64,000 nucleotides of DNA from Gymnopus androsaceus JB14 (taxonomy: Eukaryota; Basidiomycota; Agaricomycetes; Agaricales; Omphalotaceae). The notes under the pieces are model-generated. The model saw only the letters and a list, made by a program, of their open reading frames with translations, searched no databases and had not been told where the DNA came from. Location: the NCBI GenBank assembly GCA_009733575.1, contig ML769413.1:262466-326465 (forward strand), given 5' to 3'. Positions 11,176 through 21,745 of the stretch are shown here, one piece after another. Each line of letters begins with the position of its first letter. Within the stretch, counting starts at the first letter, position 1. The translations under genes and the position numbers were made by a program.

Positions 11176-14100
11176 TTACCCGCTCATGGAACCTGAAACC
11201 CACCGTTCATAGTTGTAAGAGACCGGCAGGGCTTCCCGTCTTCCCCCGCTCCCCTCGAGATATTGGATTGAACCATGTTCTACAAATGTTACGAACTCTC
11301 TGGGCTCCTCATCAACCCAATCCGAGATATCGCCGCTAGCAGTGTGAACAGCCAATGTGTAAACTTCCAGATCCTTTCGTTCACCACTGTCGAAAGGTGC
11401 ATCGAGTAGTTCCTGACATTGGTCGATATATCTGTACGATAGCTATCGTCAGCCGGAGTAGATCTCATCATCAAGAAAACTCATCTACCCTTGATATTCT
11501 GCTTCTTCTTCCTCGGATACTATCGGGTTCAACAATTGCCTGGCGACGGATTCAGTGGAATGTCGGTCGAGTTCTGGCTCCGTGGTCTTTCTATGAGTTT
11601 CCGGTTGTATCGAAGGCTTTTTGTTCGTCTTCTTTGCAACCGAAGGTGGATTTGAACTCATCCAACGCTTCACGCCCTGTACAACACTGCACCAATAATC
11701 GTAAGATGGAGCTGGAACGAAATCGAAAGACTACGGACCCGCTATTGTTACTTCTAGCTCCCCGGGTTTCGAACGGGCTATAGTTCATGTCCTTGGCCGT
11801 TTTCCTGTGAGAAGATAGATGAAATGCTGCGTCGGAAGAGTAAGCATGAAAGACAAACCCAGGAAGCTTTAGAGTACTATTCATGGAATACGCAAAGTGC
11901 TTCATGAGCGAGGTGAACAGAAGCGGTCGATAGTATTCTATCCAGAAGTCGCTTCTGTATCGCACAAAGTTTCGTAGTTTTTGGTCGCAGTCATCAACAA
12001 CATAAGGAGGTTGAAGGTGCTCTTCGTGAAACCATTGCCGGTACCCTCTGCGAACAGGAGGCAAGGCTACCGGTCGGTCATTGGTGATGCCTAAAAACAG
12101 GTTCATGGCTGCCTGCTTGTCCGCATCTAATTCAGAGTTGAGATGGATAAACAACTGCCGATATGCTTAGAAGCTTACCCAGTAATGAATTGGTGTAGAA
12201 ACGCCGTATGTTCTCGATGATATCTCGAGAATGACTGTTCCAGTGGGGCATTCGACGGTATGTCTCTACACGGTTGACCAAAGCACTTCCAGTATATTGT
12301 AGGGCAATGGCTGACGATATAATCAGCTTCTGCCGCAACACAGAAACGGAAAAGCTCACTGTCTCCATGGTCATGATACATCTCAGTCAACATATTGACA
12401 GCGTCTGAGTCAAAAGCGAGATTTGGATTCTCAACTACGCCTAAAGCATACAGCTGATGACCAAGTGCTCTCTTCCCGAAAACGAATTGAGCCGCATTCG
12501 TTCTATCCAGGCAGTCTACGCAATTTGTTCGACAAATACCGTTTTGGAGAGAAATCTTGTTGCGCCAGACTTGCCCGTTTCTGATTTATGTCAGTAATGA
12601 AAAATTCTCAAATAACAACAGAGATACTCACTGTGGATTGGCTTCTTGTTGTAAATAGTGATAGTAAGGCTCGGGCCCGGAGTGAAAGAAGCCAGTTTGC
12701 TGAATGGATTCCTCCGCAAGATCCTCCAGGTAACTAATGACATCTTGGGTTTTTCTTTTTCAAAGGAAAAAGACAATAAATAGTCAGACTAATGGAAGAA
12801 ATTTAAGGCGCACTCCTTATACGCTCTAGACATATCCCAGGCAAGATATTTCATTTTCTTGTCGTCCGGAAGGAATTGGTTCAAGTATTGCACACACGTT
12901 GTGTATTCATCCAAAAGCTTGGACTCGCGTGGAACAGGTTCTCGTCGCTTTATGAGATTGAGGACAGTGATGGGTGCGCCGTAACGTTTGAACAGATCGT
13001 CAAAGTGTCGGGCGGCGGCTGAATAGAATGGGTCTGCGACACTGACTGGCGAAAAAAGGACATTTATAATGGCTCCGGAGTGTCCAAAAGTTTACTCACT
13101 TTCTATAGGGGGTCGCATCACATTACTCTCTTGAGTCCAGTAGAAGGGGATGCTTCCTCGTATACTGAAAATGAAGTAGTAAGCCTCAGCACAAAAAGAG
13201 ACCAAGTAGGAGTACCTGAACGTAGCTAGTATAATTGGGACTTGGCCGTCGCCTACACTGTTCGTTGTCTAATGGATCTCTTGGCGCAGGATAGTAGAAT
13301 GGTGTTGTAAGAGCTTCGAATACAATTTGTTCCGTTTCGACCTCGTTTGCAACATTTCCCTTCCTCGAAATCAGTCTGAGGTTGGTTAATGCGAATGATG
13401 TAGCGCACCTCTCCATTAACTCCACGTTTCAGGTATCGTGCACCTGCAAAATGTCGGGATCTGCGAGCTATCAACGTAATAAAGATCACTCTGCCTAGGA
13501 CAGTGAGTTCTGATGAAGACTGAGCACATCATCAATTGAGGCGGAGAAAACACGCGTACTTGCTTGATCAACATGCCCATGCACAAGCGGCAATAACCAG
13601 TGGGTCCTAATAGGTTCTCCTTCACCGAAAGGAGCCGTGATCATATGGAAGTTCCAAGCAAATCGATCGTTGAAGTTCCAATTTCCGTGAACGCTCCGGG
13701 TTGAGCCAGTAAGATTGTGTTGCAGAGTGGAGGTAAGATCATAGGTGTAGCTAAAGCAAGTGGGTGAGGAGATGAAGGTGGTATGCTATTTACACAGACT
13801 ACCTGAAGTAAAAATTCTTGGACATATCCACTTGTTTGAAGATATTCATCAAGCGTTGTTCTTCGGCGGGTTTGTCCACCTTATGATTGAAACAAACAGG
13901 TACTATTTCGGTATTCTCGCAGTGATATAAGTAATGGCCTCCAAGGAGTGCAACAATTGACCTCTTGGTGATAAGGATCATATACCAGCCTGCGGTGAAT
14001 CGAATAAAGCCTGGGTTCAATTCCGTCAGTTTGTGGGCAGTCTGAATACCGAGGTAAACTCACCTGCAACTCCAAAGAAAACCTTGGCCTTGCCAAGTCC

Positions 14101-14322
14101 ACCAGAGCTCTTATTGCCGTCGTCCAACATCTTGAGCATCGCGCTCATCTGTTTTCCGCTGTACTCTGCGTCATCTTCTACGACCACAAGCTCATCCTGA
14201 ACCGAACGGTCGATTTTGATAATCCGATGGCGAGAGTCGGAAGCATTGGAGGCAATTATATAAAATCGGAGTCTGTTTTCATACAGGATGAATTTGTTTA
14301 GAGAAGAGGATCGTTGGGCCAT
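11176..14322 (-). CDS. FIG4: FIG4, SAC-domain phosphoinositide phosphatase
   Basis: FIG4 removes the 5-phosphate from PI(3,5)P2 on the vacuole/endosome and works in a complex with Fab1/PIKfyve and Vac14. ATG at 14322 ([18 protein letters not shown]). The SAC domain shows [50 protein letters not shown] and [11 protein letters not shown]. The catalytic CX5R-T loop is present as [12 protein letters not shown], near 12490-12540. Then [31 protein letters not shown] and a divergent tail ending at 11176. About 13 short introns were traced, phases consistent throughout. One surplus base near 13157-13168 (before RGSIPFYW) breaks the frame; probably an error. Its 3' end is convergent with RFT1, 88 bases apart. 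Confidence 0.88.
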
Positions 14323-14597
14323 GATACATGCTATGCTGGTGGGCCGTGGCAGAAGTGAAGCTAGTGATGAATCTCATGGCGCTTAAATTAGCGCCGATTC
14401 TTCTCGAAACCTAACCCCTATAACCCCTAACCAAGTTCTTCTTCAGCATTTTGAGACCAACGTCATTGTAAATTTCGCCACGCACTGTGCATTCTGTCTT
14501 TGTATTCCTCGGAGAGTGTATAAAAATCTATCACATCCTGGACAACCCCACTGGTGCGTCGCAGCTACTCTGTCGTTTGGGTTGAGGCTAACTCGGC
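14323..14597. other. Upstream region of FIG4; TATA for a rightward transcript
   Basis: A TGTATAAAAATC motif at about 14517-14528 points rightward toward 14598. Short AACCCCTATAACCCCTAACC runs occur near 14408-14432. No gene was seen. Confidence 0.35.
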
Positions 14598-15069
14598 ATG
14601 CAGGAAAGTCTGAAAAAAAATTCTATTTTGTCCCCCAGAGATTTAGTCGAAGAGGCACGTAGAGAATGGATTCCGACGTGAGTTCGCAAACAGTTACATT
14701 GTACAAAGGACATTCTCTCATATCAATTAGTATGTCCAACATGTCATGGATACATGACTTCCCAATCAGGCGGCCTGCCATCCTTCGCACTCATCCCATG
14801 CAGATATTTGTGTGCCTACATCTTAGAGAGAATCAAAGCGGACAAAGAGACTACTGTGGACACAGTGCGTAAACTTGCGTGCAACCTAACGGTGGACATA
14901 TCTTCAAACAAAGCCTTCATTGACCCTCAAATAAATTCTTTATTCAAGGTTAACACACTCTCAACGCAAACCAGCCCATTCCCAGTCACATGTTGTGCAT
15001 CCTTGATACCCTCCGAACATTGAACAATAACTTTGCACCCTTCATTTTCTGCAGCTATTTACTTTCATC
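14598..15069 (+). CDS. Uncertain small rightward gene, fragments only
   Basis: An ATG at 14598 (MQESLKKNSILSPRDLVEEA) is followed by a plausible 53-nt intron (GTGAGT..CAATTAG) and a coherent reading CPTCHGYMTSQSGGLPSF.. continuing to KAFIDPQINSLFK near 14946. The phases do not agree unless one base is dropped. The product is not recognised; two CxxC pairs (CPTC here, CKMC after 15100) could bind zinc. It may be the front part of the F-box fragment that follows. Confidence 0.25.
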
Positions 15070-15413
15070 ATGTCAGTGGACGAAAACAGCATTTTTCACT
15101 GCAAAATGTGTAACGAGTGCGGAGTGGTGTCTACTGCACCTCGCTACGCTACTGAGATGCATCAGCTCCAAAGAGCGCCATGGAATCGCAGACGGGTGAT
15201 CTTTAACTCTATCGCCCCCCGTAAAGGTCCCTGCCGAAATTCTTTCGGAAAAATTCTCTCTCGTATGCTCCTCCCCGTACGGCCTGGGATTCGGCGAGAT
15301 CATCTTGACCCTCGTTGCCTCTTTCCCAACTCTCAACTATTTGGCGCAGTGTATCCAGTTCCAAGGCCTCCGAGTCGTTGTGGATCAGCAATCTTAATGT
15401 CGACCTAACTTGA
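15070..15413 (+). pseudogene. F-box-like fragment
   Basis: ATG at 15070 (MSVDENSIFHCKMCNECG), then RRVIFNSIAPVKVPAEILSE with FSLVCSSPYGLG after a one-base shift near 15220-15227, and finally LSTIWRSVSSSKASESLW and DLT after a second shift. This is the front of an Agaricomycete F-box-like domain (P.EILSEIFSL and WR.V..S...LW), of a different subtype from the paralogues at 1 and 33157. No substrate domain follows, so it is a truncated remnant. Confidence 0.5.
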
Positions 15414-15460
15414 ATTTTCAAATACTGTGGGAGTTGCCTGAAACCTGAGGATGCGTCCTT

Positions 15461-15771
15461 GGTACCCAGTCAAAAGTCCGTGCCCTGGGATCGGATAGGA
15501 CCGATTGAAAGTCAAGTCAATGGGTATAAAATCGGTTGAGATGAGGTGAAACAGAACCGAAGAGTGAAAATCCAACTTCAGTCGATGTCAAACGATGGCG
15601 ATTCAATATAAATGTTGCTAAAAGACTCAGAAAAGACTCAGAAAGTTAGAAAAGTGGGTAAGAAATCGGTTGAGATCGTTTCGGATGCCTTGGGATCGTT
15701 TAAATACGATCAGTCGTTCTCAAACGATCCCAGGGCACGGACTTTTGACTGAGATTTAAGTGGAGGGTACC
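15461..15771. mobile_element. Short inverted-repeat element (MITE candidate)
   Basis: A perfect 27-bp inverted repeat (15467-15493 and 15725-15751, arms starting CAGTCAAAAGTCC) sits between two GGTACC palindromes at 15461 and 15766. Inside are direct repeats: AATCGGTTGAGAT at about 15531 and 15664, and AAAAGACTCAG twice. There is no coding capacity. It ends about 360 bases before the hydrolase ATG. No target duplication is certain. Confidence 0.55.
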
Positions 15772-16072
15772 CTTAGTTTTACGTTTTCGGTGAACAGACC
15801 TTTGCAACTCTAGTACTGCAGTATCTCTCAGCAATATATAAGTATATAAAAATATTTATACACTGTAAATACTTTACTTACCGTCTCTTGGTCATTCTAC
15901 GCCAGAAAGTCCAAAAACGGCGAAATTCTTCAGAATCGGGATTTTGAGTAGGTCACACAGCCACAGCTGGCTCGTAAATATGATCACGTAAATTCCTCCT
16001 TCTCCTGCTCCTCGACGTTACTCAATTTACCGATTAACACAGCTCCTTATAATGAAGCAGATACGGGCAGGG

Positions 16073-16079
16073 TATAAAA
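16073..16079 (+). promoter_or_regulatory. TATA box of the tandem hydrolase gene
   Basis: GGTATAAAACC, 56 bases before the ATG at 16135, in a typical core-promoter position. Confidence 0.55.
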
Positions 16080-16134
16080 CCCTGGTTTCCAGCACTCCAA
16101 GATTTCCAACAACAATCCATCTACTCGAACAACA

Positions 16135-17435
16135 ATGTCTTCTACCAACTCTCCTCTTACTCTCACCTATAAAACCGTTAAGAATGTACCCATTCAGCTC
16201 GACGTGTACCCTCCAACCCAAGCTGGAGATTCCACCAGTGTAAACGGTGCTGGCGAAATTGCAGCAGTGCTTTGGTTCCATGGGGGAGGCTTGACCTTTG
16301 GCAACCGTACCAACTTCTTCCCGAAATGGCTCCAAAGTACGCGTTTTCTCTTATCATGTCTGCAGTTACTTACGATTTATACGAGCAGCTCGAGTTAACG
16401 ACGCCGGGATTGCATTCATCTCTGCAGACTACCGGTTGATTCCCACTGGATCAATCACCGCTCACGATGTCGTCGACGACGTCAAAGATGCATTCGTGTT
16501 TCTACGCGGTCCTGCATTCTCACTCAGCTTTAGACGCGCTGGCTGCCGAGGGAAAGCTTCCATTTGCCAAATTCCGCATTGATCCCAAGAGCATAGCCGT
16601 TGCAGGATCTAGTGCTGGTGGAACTTGTGCTTACTTTGCTGCTATGCATGTTGAGCCTAAGCCAGCCTGTGTTTTATCTGTGTTCGCAACAGGCGGAGAC
16701 CTCCTGGTGAGCCCTCGCACTTCTCCATACTATAGGTAGATCTAATCACTAGCATTACAGATTTCGCATTATTTTGACCCCAAAACCGAGCCATTCTTTC
16801 GTGGAAGGCCCCTCTTGGACCCAAGTCAAAGCCAGGACTACCTCTACCCACTTTCCCCCTCCGTAGCTTCTGATATTGTCGCGGACTCTCCGTTGGCTTT
16901 CAATCCTCCGGCAGGGCCAGGACTCCCTCCTATCCCGGCAAATCCTAGGATGCCACTTGCTCTCCTCTACCTCCAGCTTGGCACGTATCTCGACTATTAC
17001 ACTGGCGAACACGAACCTAGTCTGAGCAAAGCTCTTCGAGCAGCCAGCGCCGAGGCTGGTTCCGACCCTGAAGCTAAAAGACGTAAAATGCGCTCCCTCA
17101 TACCAGCCAAGCACAGCGCAATCTTCCCTCAATTTGGCGTCGACTCGTCTTGGCCTGCTACGCTTCTCATCCACGGGTCGGATGATACCGCCGTTCCTGT
17201 GACAGAGTCTCAGAACATTTATGAGGCCTTACAGCGTGCTGGCGTACCTTCTTGTATAAAGATCGTACAGGGAGAGGATCACTTTTTTGAACAAACTCCG
17301 GACGCGGAGGACATCCATGGGAAGCTGTTCGATGACGCTGCTAGCTTTTTGAAGAGACGGCTTACGATAGCGTTAGCTTCCCCTGCTATTGCTAAAGAAG
17401 TAACACCAGTCCACCTTGACTTACAAGACTGTTAA
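16135..17435 (+). CDS. Alpha/beta hydrolase (fold-3 type), upstream unit
   Basis: Serine esterase/lipase-like hydrolase. ATG at 16135; TYKTVKNVPIQLDVYPP leads into the oxyanion motif HGGG (LWFHGGGLTFGNR), the nucleophile elbow GSSAGG, the acid in LLIHGSDDTAVP and the catalytic histidine in GEDHFF, so all catalytic parts are present. Introns lie after WLQ and after TGGDLL. One extra base (GG at 16508-16509) shifts the frame before LHSHSALDALAAEGKLP. The product then runs to a stop at 17435, overlapping the front of the next unit by about 20 bases. The substrate cannot be told; small acyl esters are typical for the family. A tandem sister follows without any gap. Confidence 0.8.
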
Positions 17436-18813
17436 CTCGAAGCTTCCCATCAAGATGGATGTGTATCCTCCTACTAGAATAACCAACCCTCCTAGTGATG
17501 TCGGTGCGGTGCTTTGGTTCCATGGCGGAGGCTTCACTTTTGGCAACCGGGCGAACCTTCTTTCCTCAGTGGCTGCAAAGTATGTTCCTCGTTGTCCGAG
17601 TCCATTTCTCTGTTAATCATATTCATTCTAGGACGAGTTAACGATTTAGGCATTGCTTTCATTTCTGCCGACTACCGACTCATGCCCACTGGCTCTATAA
17701 CCGCGCACGATATCATCGAAGACGTTAAAGATGCATTTGCGTTTCTCCGCACACAGTTTAATTCTACATTGGAAGTCATGGACACACAGGGACTTCTTCC
17801 TTTTGAGAAATTCCGCCTCGATCCAAGAGGAATTGCCGTTGCTGGTTCCAGTGCGGGTGGAACGGCAGCATATTTTGCTGCGATGCATGTTAGTCCCAAG
17901 CCGGCTGCTTGTTTGAGTATCTTTGCTACAGGCGGAGACTGTCTGGTGAGGTTTCAATACCAGTCGCAACGCATGTAACTGACATATTATCGCAGATCCC
18001 GCATTACTTTACACCAAAGACAGAGCCGTTCATCCGTGGCCGACCTCTTTTTGACCCTAGTCGAAGCAAAGACTATCTTTATCCCATCGCTTCGTCGGTA
18101 GCTTCCGAAGTCATCTCGGATTCGCCACTTGCGTTCAACCCTCCCGCGGGTCCTGGTCTCCCTCCTCTCCCCACGAACCCAAGAATGCCTCTAGCCCTTC
18201 TATACCTCCAACTCGGGACATACCTAGACTACTACACGGGAGAGCATGGTCTCAGTGAAGCTTTGCGAGCCACTAAAGAGGTTGACGCTCCAATTCCAGA
18301 TCTCATCTCCCTTCTCTCTGAGTCAGCTTCGGCCAATCCGCTGCCAAGGGTTCAGATTCTACGAACCCACTCCGCTCACTCATCCCTGCTAAACATCTCC
18401 CTCTATTCCCTCAATTCAACGTCGACGCCTCCTGGCCTCCTGTACTCCTCATACACGGATCGGAAGACACTGCCGTCCCTGTTAGCGAGTCCAAAAGGAT
18501 GTACGAGCTATTGCAAGAAGCTGGGGTGCTGTCAAGGTTGACGATTGTGGAGGGAGAGGATCATTTCTTTGACCAGGCAGTGGTGAACCCGAGTGAGGAG
18601 GATTACAAAGAGAGGGAGAGGAAGTTTGGGAAGGTGTTTGATGATGCGGCGGGGTTTTTGAACAGGAGGATTGATGCGGCCAGGAGCGGGCAGGTGGAGC
18701 GGCAGGTGCCGGAGCCGGAGTGTAGGCCGACGAAAATGAGAAGTAGTTATAGTCCCCATCGCCAGATGCCACAAAGATCTTTACAGTTTACTTATCTTCC
18801 ATTCTGTGAATAA
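17415..18813 (+). CDS. Alpha/beta hydrolase, downstream tandem unit lacking its own start
   Basis: Close paralogue of the preceding unit: LTYKTVNSKLPIKMDVYPP, LWFHGGGFTFGNR, GIAFISADYRLMPTGSI, GSSAGGTAAYFAAMH, LLIHGSEDTAVP, GEDHFFDQ. Intron positions match the first unit. There is no ATG where the family N-terminus begins and no intergenic space; the first ATG is internal (KMDVYPP). If the G at about 17418 is surplus, units 1 and 2 form one continuous two-domain protein. Further one-base shifts occur at CC 17556-17557 and near 18335-18350. A final charged and proline-rich tail is specific to this copy. Either a fused double hydrolase or a promoterless duplicate. Confidence 0.7.
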
Positions 18814-19393
18814 AGCATTGAATAAATTATGATATACGTTCTGTTGAATATAAACCATGCAATAGATGTACCATGCAATAGATGTACATCTTCTCAGCTG
18901 CCACTGCCCAAAGCGACTGGGCGCCGATGAGCGAGAGAACGAGACCCAAAACTGCTATAAAATCGACGCCGAGCAAAAATTTGTGGTGTCACCTCGAGCG
19001 CTCTGGCACTGGCAATTTTTTCCGAAACTTGGGACATTCACGAGAATAAATTGAAACCTTCTCAAAATGTGAGTATTCTTGGATAGACTCGCGACCAATC
19101 CACCTACGTAATTTATTTGGTGTAACAACCAATCCGTTTGTTTGTACATAACAAAGGAAATTCCTAATTCTTGGACCTGAAATGCGTCTTGAACGCGGAC
19201 CTTGGAATAATATCAACTTTTTCAATCTTCTCCTATCCGAGTCCTACATTATAATACTGGCTCTAGACATTTGCATCTATCTATCGTGTGGTTAACTGTG
19301 TCTCCCTTCTACCTGGCATATCTATCTCGTCTATCGCACGAGTCCGCGTTCATAGTGTATCCAAGAGAGCCAATGCAGTAAACAAGTCAAGAA
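18814..19393. other. Intergenic with a dispersed repeat copy
   Basis: No gene seen. A direct repeat (ACCATGCAATAGATGTAC twice) lies near 18855-18890, and a copy of a dispersed repeat occupies about 19085-19170. Confidence 0.45.
19085..19170 (+). repeat. Dispersed repeat, copy 1
   Basis: The stretch GACTCGCGACCAATCC.. through TTGTTTGTACATAACAAAGG recurs at 35395-35515 (same strand) and about 56335-56440 (opposite strand). The family carries no coding capacity that I can see. Confidence 0.6.
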
Positions 19394-20582
19394 TCAAACG
19401 CGAGTCTCTCGCAATCCTGATCTAGATTGGAATTCAAATGATGAGAGTTTGTGTTGCTCCCCAGGCAAATTTGCGATGGAGTCTTCTCCAGTCATGTATC
19501 TTCCAGGCCAGAATGGAATGTATATCCCGATAGCAATCATCAAGGGAAGGACGTCCAGCAGGTAGAGATACGTCTCAGTGGTGGCAATAATACTTGTGGT
19601 TCCTTCTATGGAACTGGTCGTACGGTAGATGGAGCGGACCTAGTTTATACGTATAAAATCAATTGATGGCGGCGAAAACGAAACAAAGAAGGGAACCACT
19701 GACAACGATGAATATCGAAGAAAACGCAACCGCTTGATAAGCCCTCCACCAAACCTCCGTTCCAGCAGACGATTTTTCTCGGCAAATGCTGAGGTAGGTT
19801 AAGAGAAGGAAGGTCGAGTAAACTCCAAATGAGATAGTCTGCAAGATAACACCAGTCTCGACGACCTTCTCTCCCATGGTATGATGTTCTGGCTGGACAA
19901 CGAACACTGCACCGACAGCCTACATTATCGAGATTTAACCCATCGTACACCTAATTATAACATCATCGACTGAATCATAAACCCACCTGAATCATAAACG
20001 TAGAAACATCACTAAGGATGAAGAACGTTGAAACCCATTGTGGACGAAGAAGTGAATGGCGAGTTCCGATGCAGTTGAGGAGCAATCGGCCATAAACGAT
20101 GTAGTTGAACGCTAGGAACCCAGCGGGAAAGCATAGCGTCAGCACTTCCTCTATGATCATGATCGTCTTTGAGGTTTGGTGTACAGGCTGGGCCAGAATA
20201 AAGCGCGTTATAAACCCCATGCCACTACCTAGTAAGAAATCAATAAATGGTGCTCTGTTCAAGGATAGTCTCCTACCTAGCGTTCCGATTGAGAGAGCCA
20301 ATGCCCACCAATTCCGCCATTTCACGATATGAAAAGTAAGCATTGCACCGAAAGAAAAGTAGAAGGCCGCTGCAATTATAGCATCGGTTTGGTTGGGAAC
20401 GTAGCCGAAAATTAAAGCAACGTTTCTGGTTGCCCCTTCGAATAATGTAAATTTCGCTAGCGTGAACAAAGAGGAAGGAAAGTTCACGAACCGACTGGCT
20501 GAGGATGAAAGAATAAGAAATACAAGAGAGCAACGAGAGCATTAACAAAGGAGCGAGAGCAAGGGGAGGTAAAGAAGAACAT
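19394..20582 (-). CDS. RTA1-like seven-helix membrane protein 2
   Basis: Paralogue of the gene at 3432 with conserved intron placement: exons ~20456-20277, 20228-19987, 19919-19704 and 19639-19394. Landmarks: FEGATRNVALIFGYVPNQ, NWWALALSIGTLGSGMGF, EEVLTLCFPAGFLAFNYIVYGR, TFFILSDVSTFMIQ, VWWRAYQAVAFSSIFIVV, YLYLLDVLPLMIAIGIYIPFWPGRYM. The 216-nt fourth exon equals that of gene 1. One donor is GTCAGT. The 5' end is unsure: an ATG at 20582 with a very short 35-nt intron (G|GTTCGT..GCTAG|CG) gives a signal-like start, while other ATGs do not splice in frame. A TATA motif lies near 20690. Likely a plasma or inner membrane protein; substrate unknown. Confidence 0.8.
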
Positions 20583-21100
20583 GGTTTGACGAATGTTTGA
20601 AAAGATAGATCTTTCACAATTGGGGTGCAACTGAATGCTCGAGAAATATAGGCCAGTACATCTTCTAATCAAAAAAAAAAACCCTCGCTTTATACAAAGC
20701 TCAACGCTCAGGTTCCTTGGAGGACCGGCGGGTATGATAGGATTAGGACTGAAGTAGGCCTCCAATTAGTGTTTGAGCCGTCGGAACGGAACGACTGAAA
20801 GGGTCCAAAGGAACAGTCCCAAAACGGAAACCTGCCGGTGGAAGCAAATATTAGCGCTGAAGCATTTACTAGCAAGAACAAGCAAGGAACGATAGATTAC
20901 TGGTAAAGTCGTTTCGGTTTATAATTTTGTGCTGCTCGGCAGACTAGAATTCGAATGGTATCTATACCCTCAATGGCGGTAATCAGCGATTAATGGTGAA
21001 TAGACAGGATACGCGATTCAACAGGTCAGACATAGCTGCTGAGTGTACGCGACTATTGTCTAGTAGAGCGGAGATATTGGAAAGCGACGGTGAGATCGTG
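20583..21100. other. Intergenic upstream of RTA1-like gene 2
   Basis: Contains a minus-strand TATA motif (TTTGTATAAAGC, about 20688-20700), a T-tract and no recognisable gene. Confidence 0.4.
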
Positions 21101-21745
21101 AATCAGAAAGAATCGGCGAGTTGAATTACCTGTGAAAGTTTGGATGCTAATATAATAATAAATGAACTATTCTTCCAACGCTCGGTGTAATCCACCTCTA
21201 ATCCAGGCAGCCTGTTCAAGAGTCTAAAATCCTCCGAGTCTGAGACGGAAATTCCTTTCAGAGTCACCTTCTGTATTCGAAATAATCTGCTGGCATTAGA
21301 CTGAGCAGCCTGAATGGTGTCCTGAACATCCAGCCACCATCGCGAAACAACCATAACTGTCAAGTCTGAGGGATACCGTCTCTCTTGAGAGACGAACTAG
21401 CGGTCATCCCAGCACAGCTCAAAACTGTTGAGCTTCGGAAGGAGAATTGGGCGGCCTTCGGTGCAAGCTAGAGTTCGAAGTAGCGGATTAACATCAAATG
21501 TGTTATTAGTTCCAATGATATGGAAAGATCTAGTTTGGGGGAAGATGGACAATATATCCATGAAGCTGTCGGTGAAATTATTGAAGTTCCTCAATGTCAA
21601 TGATGTCGATGAGGTGACAGAGCGGCGCTCAAAACCAGCTACATCTATAGCAAGGCTGTCAATATCCCGACCAGACGCCAGATCAGCAGGAGGTGAGCGG
21701 CACAACAGATTCACTGTCACTGTTACAAGAGATATCAAGGGATTT
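21101..21745 (-). pseudogene. F-box family C-terminal fragment
   Basis: Reads KSLDISC, NLLCR, IDSLAIDVAGFERRSVTS, FDVNPLLRTLACTEG, LLPKLNSFELCWDDR, TAG stop, RRYPSDLTVMVVSRWW, RIQKVTLKGISVSDSEDF, LPGLEVDYTERW. This matches the last third of the F-box gene at 33157. It lacks the F-box, has a shift near 21715 and a premature stop at about 21395. It abuts the 3' end of the acidic protein gene, whose stop is at 21746. Confidence 0.75.
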
